IMG/VR virus record: IMGVR_UViG_3300038424_000251
Location: 62,001 to 126,000 of that record
DNA: 64,000 nucleotides
Direction: 5' to 3' (one strand)
Source of the DNA: a virus
Part shown: one piece after another, positions 16,726 to 25,077 of the stretch
Layout of the letters: each line of letters starts with the position of its first letter
How positions within the stretch are numbered: position 1 is the first letter of the stretch
The notes under the pieces: model-generated
The model's database searches: none
Seen by the model: the letters and a program-made list of their open reading frames with translations, nothing else
Told to the model about the DNA's origin: nothing
Position numbers and translations under genes: made by a program

Positions 16726-17715
16726 TTATGTTAAAAAGATTTCTTTGTATTTATTAATGACATTTTTTTCATTAAATCTATTTGAATACATATCCCAATT
16801 ATTGTTTTCAATAAAGGATTTATTTATACTATATAGTGTATCCATTAGTTCTTGCTCATCTTTATATAAAATTGCTTTCTCTCCTAATATTTCTATATGA
16901 TTTTTATCATATGTTGGGTCGCCCTCTCCTGTCCAAGTAATGACAGGTTTATTAGCAGCAGAAAATTCTCCACATGCAAGTCCAAATGTTTCTCCACCAA
17001 TTCTTCCATGTAACATAACATCACATGAATGAATAAAATTAAATATTTTTTCCTCTGTTCCTTCCCACGGTAAATAAATTATTCTTTCGTGTTCATAAAA
17101 TTTATTTGTAGCTAAAAATATAAAATATATGTCCTTACGAAAATTAAGTATTTGTTTAACACAATTTTGAACAAATGGTACATTAAAACTATCATATCCT
17201 CCATGACGACCAACAATAAGAGAATCGTCTGATATATTAAGTTCCTTTCTCAAATTTTTTGTTGGATTATAATTTTTAACAATATGAGGAACATATAGTG
17301 TTTGCCCAAATTTTCTAGCAAGATATTCTGACACACCAGCATATACAGTACCATGTGGTTCATGCATAAGAAAAACACAATGAACTCCTGATTTGCAATT
17401 GAAAGGAACTATATTGTCATATTGCCCGGATTTTATTAGATGAATAAAATCTATGTTATTTTCTTCTATAATTTTTTCTATTAGATAATTGGTTTCTATT
17501 TGACCTTGTTGAGATTGATTGTGTATTGGTGGTCTGTCATAAACAATAACTTCAAATTGAGATTTGAGTTTGTCTAGCCCCTCATTTTTGTTTTGAAGTG
17601 ATGTGACAAAAATAATATCATGTTTTAGAAGGTTTCTTAATCCTATACCATAATCGTATGAAAGTCTTGTAGAACCTCTACCATCAAATTGATTACAATG
17701 TATTACTATTTTCAT
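16726..17715 (-). CDS. GT4-type glycosyltransferase
   Basis: 329 residues with a GT-B fold. The N-terminus (IVIHCNQFDGRGSTRLSYDY) resembles GT4 acceptor domains. The donor motif is GGETFGLACGEFSAANKPVI, with the E-x7-E pair of retaining GT4 enzymes. VGRHGGYDSFNVPF marks the start of the C-terminal domain. It lies 3 bases before the B12-type radical-SAM gene's end and 20 bases from the radical-SAM fusion. Confidence 0.75.
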   Translation of the reverse strand: MKIVIHCNQFDGRGSTRLSYDYGIGLRNLLKHDIIFVTSLQNKNEGLDKLKSQFEVIVYDRPPIHNQSQQGQIETNYLIEKIIEENNIDFIHLIKSGQYDNIVPFNCKSGVHCVFLMHEPHGTVYAGVSEYLARKFGQTLYVPHIVKNYNPTKNLRKELNISDDSLIVGRHGGYDSFNVPFVQNCVKQILNFRKDIYFIFLATNKFYEHERIIYLPWEGTEEKIFNFIHSCDVMLHGRIGGETFGLACGEFSAANKPVITWTGEGDPTYDKNHIEILGEKAILYKDEQELMDTLYSINKSFIENNNWDMYSNRFNEKNVINKYKEIFLT

Positions 17716-17718
17716 ACT

Positions 17719-19149
17719 TTACCTCAAAACTGAACCTATTACATTATTAAATTTAACTCTAGTGTTGGTTATATTAACATTATTTGTAATATCTAATTTA
17801 AATTTTACTTCCTGCTCAACAATATCCCTACATTTTACTATTTCTTCTGAATTTATAAAATCTGTAAATACATAAGACTTATAATTTCTCGGTATTCCTT
17901 TATAAAATTGTGAAGTTTTTGAATAATCTATATTTATAGAATACAATTTATCTTTTGTTTTCATTGCTTCATATTCCCATACATCATCATATTTGTGCGT
18001 TGATAAATCATAATAATGACTTCCGGGATATGGAGTTATTATAGACAAGTCCATATCTTCTACTTTATTGGTTATTAACCAATCTTTAATATCTAATATT
18101 GATTTTTTTGTTTCACCGGGATGACCACAAGACATCAATGCTTTTATTTTGATATTGTATTTTTTGCATAGACGCACAACATTCTCATTATCTTCTTTAT
18201 TTGATTTTTTGTTTATATTTACCAAAATTCTATCATTGGCAGATTCAAATCCACATAATAACCATCTGAATCCACAAATTTCCATTAAAGAAGCTTGTTC
18301 CTCATTAAAAAGTTCAGATTTTATAAATCCTCTAAAAGTAAATTTTATATTTAATGTATTTTGAAATTCTATAAGTTTTTTTAACAGTAATGGTAGATTC
18401 TTATTGACATTTAATTCATCATCATAAAACATAAATGATTTATAACCATACGTCTTGTATAAGAATTCTACCTCTTTAACTACAGAATCTACTGACCTAT
18501 TTCTGATTTTTCTTAGGTTATTGCTAAATCTTCCACAACAAAAAGCACAATTAAACGGACATCCTAGTTGAGATATTATGCTAGTACAAGGTTCTTCATC
18601 TATAAAAAAATGATATGATTTTAAATCAACCAAATTCCTATTTGAAAATGGTAATTTATCTAATTGAACATTAGTTAAAAACAATCGTTTATCTGTATTA
18701 GCGTCTATAATTTTGTTATCAAACAACTTATTATTTAAATAATTAAGTATTGATAATTCTCCATCTCCAATAAAAATCGTATCAAAATTATTTAACATAT
18801 GATTCTTATTAGTTTCTATTCGTTGATTTTGATTCTGTGGTGAAAAACACGATGTAGCATGTGGACCACCCAATATTTTTTTAACTTCTTGAGGAATATG
18901 TTTAATTAGTTCTATAACGTGTGGATATTGTGGAGTGCTGGATGTAAATCCGATTATATCAAACTTTTTATGATTTAATACAATAGAAAATGTTTCTTCA
19001 TAATTTTCTATTCCTGACAAATCTAAAACATTAATAGGATATTCTGTATAAGTTTTTGTAACATTAGCTACACTAAGTATTCCAAGATGTGGCAGTGACT
19101 TTTCATCAATTAAGAATGGTGACGGTGGTATTACAAATAAGATGTTCAT
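17719..19149 (-). CDS. B12-binding-type radical-SAM enzyme
   Basis: 476 residues. The N-terminal about 130 residues form a B12-binding-like Rossmann domain (FDIIGFTSSTPQYPHV, then ILGGPHATS); the canonical DxHxxG is not obvious, so cobalamin binding is unproved. CPFNCAFC (Cys197, Cys201, Cys204) is the radical-SAM cluster, and FMFYDDELNVNKN and GFESANDRIL follow as in class B radical-SAM enzymes. Relatives methylate or rearrange unactivated carbons in sugars, lipids and antibiotics. In this operon a sugar or lipid carrier is a plausible substrate. Confidence 0.75.
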   Translation of the reverse strand: MNILFVIPPSPFLIDEKSLPHLGILSVANVTKTYTEYPINVLDLSGIENYEETFSIVLNHKKFDIIGFTSSTPQYPHVIELIKHIPQEVKKILGGPHATSCFSPQNQNQRIETNKNHMLNNFDTIFIGDGELSILNYLNNKLFDNKIIDANTDKRLFLTNVQLDKLPFSNRNLVDLKSYHFFIDEEPCTSIISQLGCPFNCAFCCGRFSNNLRKIRNRSVDSVVKEVEFLYKTYGYKSFMFYDDELNVNKNLPLLLKKLIEFQNTLNIKFTFRGFIKSELFNEEQASLMEICGFRWLLCGFESANDRILVNINKKSNKEDNENVVRLCKKYNIKIKALMSCGHPGETKKSILDIKDWLITNKVEDMDLSIITPYPGSHYYDLSTHKYDDVWEYEAMKTKDKLYSINIDYSKTSQFYKGIPRNYKSYVFTDFINSEEIVKCRDIVEQEVKFKLDITNNVNITNTRVKFNNVIGSVLR

Positions 19150-19160
19150 TATTGGATATC

Positions 19161-19832
19161 CTATATTACATTATGACCTTTATTATCTTCAACACTAAAC
19201 AGTTGATTATATCTTAGATTGGTTTGTATTTGTTTTTCTATTGTTTTGTCATGATAAAGAGCTAAATCTTCATCTGCTGGTAGAAAAGCATATTGGTCAT
19301 GGCCAACAATTTTCTCGTGTAATTTTCTATCCCATTTGATTTTTTCTGGAATTCTTTTGTAAATACGACTTTGAAAATCAGGCCAATTAACTATATATCT
19401 GTTTTCACAAAATGGAGAAAATGTTAATCTCCATCCCCATTGTTTAGCATGTTCAGTTGTAACGCCTCTAAAATCATTAATTCTTGGAACGTATATCAAT
19501 TCCACATTTAAATTAGTAGAAATGATGTCCCTCACGTTGAAAATTAATGTTTCAGATGGTAGTTCATCTCCGTCAATTTGGAAAACCCAATCACCAGAAC
19601 ATTTTTCATTTCCATAATTTTTATGTGACCCATAATCATTATTTAGTAAATGCTGAAATACGGTTATTTTTCCCTTAGCTTTGTTTATAATTTTTTTGGT
19701 TTCTTCATTATCTGAAAAATCATCCAATACAACAATTTCATCATCATCAAACTTATTATTTATTAATCGTTCCAAAAGTTTGATTAAAGTATCGGTTTCA
19801 TTATGAATAGTAACTAGGTAAGATATTTTCAT
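19161..19832 (-). CDS. Family 2 glycosyltransferase
   Basis: 223 residues. ISYLVTIHNETDTLIKLLER is a GT2 start, DDEIVVLDDFSDNEET the first acidic motif, WVFQIDGDELP the DxD-like motif, and WDRKLHEKIVGHD a late motif similar to WaaE-like enzymes. It overlaps the upstream GT4 by 4 bases. The likely product is a lipopolysaccharide-core- or glycan-type linkage. Confidence 0.8.
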   Translation of the reverse strand: MKISYLVTIHNETDTLIKLLERLINNKFDDDEIVVLDDFSDNEETKKIINKAKGKITVFQHLLNNDYGSHKNYGNEKCSGDWVFQIDGDELPSETLIFNVRDIISTNLNVELIYVPRINDFRGVTTEHAKQWGWRLTFSPFCENRYIVNWPDFQSRIYKRIPEKIKWDRKLHEKIVGHDQYAFLPADEDLALYHDKTIEKQIQTNLRYNQLFSVEDNKGHNVI

Positions 19833-21217
19833 AGTACCGAGCTAGTTACTGAATTGGTTGCTTCAGAACTTGAACTTGTTATTGGTGAAGGTGGATTTAT
19901 AGGTTTTAATTTCGGTAATTCTATCTTTTTCAATTTTGGTAAAATTAGCTTTTGTTCTGTAGCAAATTTAGGAACGTATTTTTCCAGAAGTTCGTAAAAT
20001 CTTTTATCCATAGCTTGAATAGAAAATTCTTCAACATTTTTTTTGCGAAGTTGTTCAGCTTTTTCAAGGAATGCTTTATAAAAATTAAAACAATTTCTCA
20101 TAGATTCCATTGCTTTAGGATAATCAACTGTAAACCATGATGATTCTTTAATCAGCCATTCATTTGCGCAATCTTCTGGAATTTTTTTTATTTCACCATG
20201 TAATAATTTACAAAATTTTGAGTCAAGAAAATCCAAATGACCGCTCCAATTAGAAGCTAATACAGGTTTACCACTTAAAGTAGAAAGCAATAATGGAAGA
20301 CCAAATCCTTCACCATGAGTGAAAGAAATATGTGCTTTAATCTTTGGATGATTATAGAGAGCATTCATTTCTGATTCCGTTAATTCGCCATATAGAATAT
20401 AAACGTTGGGAAGGTCTTTGGTATTTTTTTCCTGTTCAACTATGGACCTAACGGATTTTAATCGGTTAATCATATCGTGTTTATCCATGTTACATATTGC
20501 TGCTCCATTAGTCTTAATAACCAGAGCTGGTTTTCTTTTAGGTCCCATATTGGAAAATGTTATTAAGAAGGTTTTAATCAAATTACCAATATCTTTTCTG
20601 TCATTAAACAAACCACCACTTGTCCATTGACCAACAAAAAGAAAACAAAAATCTTCTTTAATAACAGACAATTCTTCTTCAATTCTTGGTTCAAATGATT
20701 TGTCATTTCCGTAAATTGATGTATCTGCTCCCCAAAATAACACTTCTATTGGTTTTATAGATTTTAATATTATAGGTGATTGGTTTGGTGCGGCTGGTTT
20801 TTGATATAATGGTTCTTCAAATACACTTTTAGCATGATTTGAAGTAACAATATTAAAATTCATTCTATTCAATCCTTCAATCCAATCTGTTCTGGCTAAG
20901 GTCGTCTCAATACCAGCAGTTATACCAATATTATATTTTGCTGGTGGTTGAAATTCATTAGGAATAGAACACTGAATAAATAATTCTGGTTGTTTAGACA
21001 ATGGTTGTCTAACAATTCTTTTGTATAATTCTTGCTCTGCAGAATCAGTTACATCTGAAAATAAATATTTTCTACTGCAATTACCCCAACGAGTAGGAAC
21101 TATCATCAAGTCATATTTGTCATATCTGAGCAAGCTTTTAGCTAAGGCTAATCCCAGATCACCATAGCCTGACCTAGTCCAAACCGGGGATTGAAAAATA
21201 CATATTGGTTTGTTCAT
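19829..21217 (-). CDS. GT4-type glycosyltransferase with Ser/Pro-rich tail
   Basis: 462 residues. The GT-B fold shows ICIFQSPVWTRSGYGDLGLA at the N-terminus and HGEGFGLPLLLSTLSGKPVL (E-x7-type donor motif) at about 303-322. The last 40 residues are Pro/Lys then Ser/Thr-rich (LKPINPPSPITSSSSEATNS), an unstructured extension not usual in this family. It follows dUTPase by 10 bases and is the first glycosyltransferase of the operon. Confidence 0.75.
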   Translation of the reverse strand: MNKPICIFQSPVWTRSGYGDLGLALAKSLLRYDKYDLMIVPTRWGNCSRKYLFSDVTDSAEQELYKRIVRQPLSKQPELFIQCSIPNEFQPPAKYNIGITAGIETTLARTDWIEGLNRMNFNIVTSNHAKSVFEEPLYQKPAAPNQSPIILKSIKPIEVLFWGADTSIYGNDKSFEPRIEEELSVIKEDFCFLFVGQWTSGGLFNDRKDIGNLIKTFLITFSNMGPKRKPALVIKTNGAAICNMDKHDMINRLKSVRSIVEQEKNTKDLPNVYILYGELTESEMNALYNHPKIKAHISFTHGEGFGLPLLLSTLSGKPVLASNWSGHLDFLDSKFCKLLHGEIKKIPEDCANEWLIKESSWFTVDYPKAMESMRNCFNFYKAFLEKAEQLRKKNVEEFSIQAMDKRFYELLEKYVPKFATEQKLILPKLKKIELPKLKPINPPSPITSSSSEATNSVTSSVL

Positions 21218-21227
21218 ATTATGATAC

Positions 21228-21926
21228 TCATTTCTCTCTTTCTTTTATCATGGTTTCATATTTTTTTGGAGCGGGGATTTCTGATGCTCCTGTTTTCTTC
21301 CATCTATCCATTAAATTATTAGCTTCTTTAGGAGATTCAATTTTTTTTTCTGTAATATGAATAGTATTGGTACCACTGCTGCCAAATCCACCAGAACCAC
21401 GTTCGGTAGTTGTCAAGTCAGCAACTACAACCCAATCAATGGGGTTTGTTACTTCTGACACAAGTTGACCGATTTTGTCGCCTTTTTTGTAGATTTTTTC
21501 CATATTGATTTTACCTCTTAAAGTTTTTCTTCCCCAACCAAATTCTTTTGTATTTACAGTTTCATTAATTGGAACAACACAAGAAAACATGTCATCCGGT
21601 TGCCAGATATATTTAAAACAAAGAAGTAATTCGCCTCTATAATCATTATCAATTAACCCAATACTGTTTGCTAGAATCAAATTATATTTTCTCAAGCTTG
21701 AACGTGGAAAAATAAGCGTATGATAATTTTGATTGTATGTGTCTGTTTGTGGAGAAATGAATAACCCTGTTTTATATTCAATATAATCTATTGATTTCCA
21801 ATCATCTCCGTCTTGTTTTCCAATAATTTTGGGGTCTTCCAATGCTATAACGTCATAGCCAGAAGATTGTGAAGTAGCTGCTTGAGGTATAACTAAACCA
21901 TCTGAATTTTTAACGTGTATTTTCAT
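21228..21926 (-). CDS. dut: dUTP diphosphatase
   Basis: 232 residues, trimeric dUTPase fold. Motif 1 is SGYDVIAL, motif 2 FPRSSLR, motif 3 NSIGLIDNDYRGEL (about 96-109), motif 4 KKGDKIGQLV and motif 5 TERGSGGFGSSG. It hydrolyses dUTP to dUMP, limiting uracil in phage DNA. It is longer than typical (about 150) because of an insert between motifs 3 and 4 and a C-terminal extension after motif 5. It heads the glycan operon from a promoter 7 bases upstream of its ATG. Confidence 0.9.
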   Translation of the reverse strand: MKIHVKNSDGLVIPQAATSQSSGYDVIALEDPKIIGKQDGDDWKSIDYIEYKTGLFISPQTDTYNQNYHTLIFPRSSLRKYNLILANSIGLIDNDYRGELLLCFKYIWQPDDMFSCVVPINETVNTKEFGWGRKTLRGKINMEKIYKKGDKIGQLVSEVTNPIDWVVVADLTTTERGSGGFGSSGTNTIHITEKKIESPKEANNLMDRWKKTGASEIPAPKKYETMIKEREK

Positions 21927-21933
21927 GTAACCA

Positions 21934-21961
21934 ATTATATCGTAAAAATTGGATTATTCAA
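21934..21961 (-). promoter_or_regulatory. Promoter ending 7 bases before the dUTPase ATG
   Basis: On the minus strand, TTGAAT (21961-21956), a 16-base spacer and TATAAT (21939-21934), then 7 bases to the ATG at 21926. A leaderless start is predicted. It would drive dUTPase and the 14-kb glycan operon. Confidence 0.65.
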
Positions 21962-21965
21962 GTTT

Positions 21966-22172
21966 CTATAATTTTATTTCTAAAAGGTCTATGGTTGTAG
22001 ATGATTTATCATATATGATAATAGGTAATTTTTTGTTACTAATTCCTATTTCTTTTGACATTTCATCACCTATTTTATTGGCATATTTTTTATAATCTTC
22101 CTGTTTTCCGAAACGATTACTATCAAGACCTATCAATAAAACCGTCTTAGTTTTGGGTTTTATTTTTTTCAT
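21966..22172 (-). CDS. Small hypothetical protein
   Basis: 68 residues, Lys-rich start (KKIKPKTK) followed by VLLIGLDSNRFGKQEDY, which looks like the first strand and loop of a small alpha/beta fold. The start overlaps the end of the GT4 gene by 4 bases. No family is recognised. Confidence 0.5.
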   Translation of the reverse strand: MKKIKPKTKTVLLIGLDSNRFGKQEDYKKYANKIGDEMSKEIGISNKKLPIIIYDKSSTTIDLLEIKL

Positions 22173-23653
22173 ATATTTGCACTTTCTATTTGTTGTTTAA
22201 TTTTTTCTTGGTCAAATTTGGGAATTTCAAATCCCATTCCACCCGGCATCAAATTACCTACATAATCATTTTCGGTAAAAATACTAAAAGGTTTTACGGA
22301 CTTGAAATTATTCAAAGTATAATCCATACATTTGATAAATTCATTACACATGTTTTCAGAATTGATACCACCTTCATTCATTGCCCATCTTCTTCCTTCT
22401 TCACCACATTTTGTTCTTTTTTCATCTCCCATCAAATACCAGTACATTAATCCTTCAGCCGCATCTTCCCAACGTGTCATATCATCAAAAATATATGGTG
22501 TTGGAATAGAACCCTGAATGCATTGAACGAGTGGATATACAGGATACGCCCATATACCATGTTTCTTATATTTACCTATATTATTAGAACCAAAATGTAA
22601 ATCAAATTCTATGGGTGAACCATCATCCTTGGTTTGCCCTATTTGGTCTTGAAGTCCACCAGTTACAGCTGTAATAATAGGTGTGCCAGCCATAAGTGAT
22701 TCTGCAGTTGAAAGACCAAATCCTTCATTTGATGACAGATTAATAGTGACATCAGCAATGTTATATAATAAGTTTAAATCTTCTGGTGGATATTTTGCTG
22801 TTGAAAACATAACATCATAGTTTGGACAGAAGGCTTCTTTAACGGCCAGCAAATCTGTTCCAGCTTCTTGACGAACTTCTGTATGTAATATCAATATACA
22901 TTTTTCTGATTCTTCTTTTGGAAGATTGTCACAAAATGCTTTATAGGCTAACATGATATTACTTGTTCTCTTTCTTTGAACATTTCGTGAATTGTAAAAG
23001 ATTATGAAGTTATAATCCTTATTATGAAACATATCTTTGCGTCGTTTTTGTAAATTGGTATCATCTTTTGGAAGAGGATGGAATATTTTACTATTAATTC
23101 CATGAGGAACATAATGTAATACAGTCTTATTATCTGTATCTTTAGAATCGATGGTGGAAACTTTATCTGGTCCTAACACCCATTTGTTTATGTTATACGT
23201 TTGTTTGCTGATTGACATTAATAAATCACATGATTCGTAGTATGGTCTGTTGTACATTGGAAATGGGATATCATCCCAAATATTCAAGTAAGTTAAGGGC
23301 ATTTTAGAACGAATTTGCCTTTCTATAGCATATAACCATCCCCAGAATCTTGGATCTGTAAAATGAAGAAGTGCATCAGGTTTTTCTCTCTCAACAATAC
23401 TAAATAAAATTTCTTCATTTCCATAACCATCAACAGGATATAAAGTTACTTTTGCATCTTTAATGCCTGAAATTTGTGCGGTAGCTGCATCCATGTTGAC
23501 TATTTTACCTTTTTCAGGATGTTGAATTGCACCGGCAATCTGAACCCAATCATAATGTTTGACGGTCCCTAAAACGACTTCTCTTGTCATAGTAGCCACA
23601 CCTGAATGCATCCTCAAGTCATCGGACAAACATATTATTTTTGGTTTAGCCAT
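22169..23653 (-). CDS. GT4-type glycosyltransferase
   Basis: 494 residues from the ATG at 23653 (MAKPKIICLSDDL); a TTG 6 codons upstream would overlap the neighbouring gene. GT-B fold: LRMHSGVATMTREVVLG in the N-terminal domain and NEGFGLSTAESLMAGTPIIT, the E-x7-E donor motif, in the C-terminal domain. The C-terminal 100 residues are longer than usual. It may share a transcript with the ribbon-helix-helix regulator upstream. Confidence 0.75.
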   Translation of the reverse strand: MAKPKIICLSDDLRMHSGVATMTREVVLGTVKHYDWVQIAGAIQHPEKGKIVNMDAATAQISGIKDAKVTLYPVDGYGNEEILFSIVEREKPDALLHFTDPRFWGWLYAIERQIRSKMPLTYLNIWDDIPFPMYNRPYYESCDLLMSISKQTYNINKWVLGPDKVSTIDSKDTDNKTVLHYVPHGINSKIFHPLPKDDTNLQKRRKDMFHNKDYNFIIFYNSRNVQRKRTSNIMLAYKAFCDNLPKEESEKCILILHTEVRQEAGTDLLAVKEAFCPNYDVMFSTAKYPPEDLNLLYNIADVTINLSSNEGFGLSTAESLMAGTPIITAVTGGLQDQIGQTKDDGSPIEFDLHFGSNNIGKYKKHGIWAYPVYPLVQCIQGSIPTPYIFDDMTRWEDAAEGLMYWYLMGDEKRTKCGEEGRRWAMNEGGINSENMCNEFIKCMDYTLNNFKSVKPFSIFTENDYVGNLMPGGMGFEIPKFDQEKIKQQIESANI

Positions 23654-23660
23654 AATGATT

Positions 23661-23876
23661 TTAAGAACCAAATGAACCAGTAGAACTTAGAACAGGAACA
23701 ATATAATTGTTTATAAGTGTTCTGAATGATGAAGAAGAGGAAGTATCGCCTACATAAAGGTGTACACATTTCTCAACGAATGTTTGAAGGGTAAGATTAT
23801 TTTGAATACCTAATATCTTAAAAGAATCATAAAGGCTCTTTTCAATCTTTACCGTAGTAGCTGTTTTTGTTTTCAT
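23661..23876 (-). CDS. Ribbon-helix-helix-like small regulator
   Basis: 71 residues from the ATG at 23876. TATTVKIEKSLYDSFKIL reads as the beta strand plus first helix of an Arc/CopG-type fold, and NLTLQTFVEKCVHLYV as the second helix. Ser-rich residues follow. It precedes a GT4 gene. A perfect inverted repeat just upstream (23885-23900) would suit self-repression. Assignment is by fold pattern only. Confidence 0.55.
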   Translation of the reverse strand: MKTKTATTVKIEKSLYDSFKILGIQNNLTLQTFVEKCVHLYVGDTSSSSSFRTLINNYIVPVLSSTGSFGS

Positions 23877-23884
23877 ATGTATGT

Positions 23885-23907
23885 AAACGTTTTTACGTTT
23901 GACTATA
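23885..23907 (-). promoter_or_regulatory. Possible operator and -10 of the RHH gene
   Basis: A perfect inverted repeat AAACGT-TTTT-ACGTTT (23885-23900) lies 8 bases upstream of the ATG at 23876. A minus-strand TATAGT (23907-23902) lies next to it, so the repeat covers the predicted transcription start. No convincing -35 is seen. Confidence 0.4.
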
Positions 23908-23935
23908 CATATTAGTAATTTTTGGATATGATAAT

Positions 23936-24466
23936 TTATATTTTGGGAATGTGTTTCCACATTCGGCCTTTAGCAATCTTACATACTAATCCTCTGGAAA
24001 TATTGAATTTTTGACCTATTTGGGAATAAGAAAAATTGTTCTTTTTTATAAGTTTATTGATTTGAATAACTTTTTTATCATTTAATTTTTTAACAGATGA
24101 TTTCTGTTTTTTAGAAGTAGATTTTTCTATATTTTCTTTATGTGTTATGTATTCAAGATTTTTATAGAAATTATTTCTTGAATTTTCATCTTTGTGATTT
24201 ATATCAAATGAATTTTTACATAAAGGACAATATGAATTGCCTGAAAGAAATGCATCGGCAACAAGTTTGTGGACATTATAAGTTTTACTTTGACCATCTT
24301 TACATAAAGTGATAAGAGCGTAATTACCTTTTGAAGATTGTTTTAACATTTTAGGTTTTTTGTTGGCCACGAGTCTGTGAATATAAGAAATTCTTTTTAT
24401 GTTTCCTATAGAGGAAACTTGATACAGACCCTCATATCCCTTTACATCTTTCCAAATCTCATTCAT
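23936..24466 (-). CDS. NUMOD4-HNH homing endonuclease
   Basis: 176 residues. The N-terminus IWKDVKGYEGLYQVSSIGN is the NUMOD4 motif. YNVHKLVADAFL, then CPLCKNSFDINHKDENSRNN and NLEYITHKENI form the HNH core, with His of NHKDEN and Asn residues in place. The C-terminus SYSQIGQKFNISRGLVCKIA is a DNA-binding helix-turn-helix of the IENR type. Free-standing enzymes of this type cut alleles lacking them and spread between phages. It is not inside an interrupted gene as far as can be seen. Confidence 0.85.
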   Translation of the reverse strand: MNEIWKDVKGYEGLYQVSSIGNIKRISYIHRLVANKKPKMLKQSSKGNYALITLCKDGQSKTYNVHKLVADAFLSGNSYCPLCKNSFDINHKDENSRNNFYKNLEYITHKENIEKSTSKKQKSSVKKLNDKKVIQINKLIKKNNFSYSQIGQKFNISRGLVCKIAKGRMWKHIPKI

Positions 24467-24475
24467 AATACTAAC

Positions 24476-24503
24476 ATTACAGCATTATTTATTCGATTGT
24501 CAA
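24476..24503 (-). promoter_or_regulatory. Promoter ending 9 bases before the homing-endonuclease ATG
   Basis: Minus strand: TTGACA (24503-24498), a 16-base spacer and TGTAAT (24481-24476), then 9 bases to the ATG at 24466. Another leaderless arrangement. Confidence 0.5.
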
Positions 24504-24531
24504 TTTTATATTCGTCAAATTGAAAAATTGC

Positions 24532-25077
24532 TTATTTTATTCTTTTCGGATAAAGCTTTGGTGGCAACTTATTTCTGAGAGCTTTTATATTACCACGAAG
24601 AATATAAGCGTATTTATGAAATCCTGTTTTGGATTTACCAAGATATATTGCGTTGGTGGCTTGATAAACTGTTCCAATATGACCAGCTTTTTCATTGGCA
24701 TTTGTTATCACCACTTTTACGTTGGGTTCGTCTTGTTTTAGGAGTTTTAGTGTTTGTGCGATAACATAAGATTCCAGATTAGGAATACCAACGTCAGCAA
24801 GATATAATCTTTTCAAATCCAACACTTCTCCCGACATAGCTTCTGGGCTTAGAAATTTTGAAGCAGAATACATTGGAAGTCCATATATAGCCATCCCAAT
24901 TGCCATCTTTTGTTGGCCATGAGGATATTTGTATCTCACGACATATATTCTTTTGACGCGAGCTGGTATAGTATGAAGATAATGTTTCTTAGCTAGTTGT
25001 ATTATTGCTTCCCTTGTAGCAGGAACAACCTCTACTTCATCTTGTAATCCTTCAATAATAAGCTTTTTAAGATTCAT
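24532..25077 (-). CDS. Mom-like GNAT acyltransferase (DNA-modification type)
   Basis: 181 residues. Pattern of the Mom superfamily: LAKKHYLHTIPARVKR (with the HY pair), KMAIGMAIYGLPM, VLDLKRLYLADVGIPNLES (the R-L-x-L then P-N/S-x-E-S motif) and TNANEKAGHIGTVYQATNAI, where Mu Mom has a similar D/N-A...G..Y.A segment. Mom installs methylcarbamoyl groups on adenine and shields DNA from restriction. Whether this enzyme modifies DNA is inference. The N-terminus, NLKKLIIEGLQDE, resembles that of nearby virion-like proteins. A second relative lies at 35865-36662. Confidence 0.65.
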   Translation of the reverse strand: MNLKKLIIEGLQDEVEVVPATREAIIQLAKKHYLHTIPARVKRIYVVRYKYPHGQQKMAIGMAIYGLPMYSASKFLSPEAMSGEVLDLKRLYLADVGIPNLESYVIAQTLKLLKQDEPNVKVVITNANEKAGHIGTVYQATNAIYLGKSKTGFHKYAYILRGNIKALRNKLPPKLYPKRIK

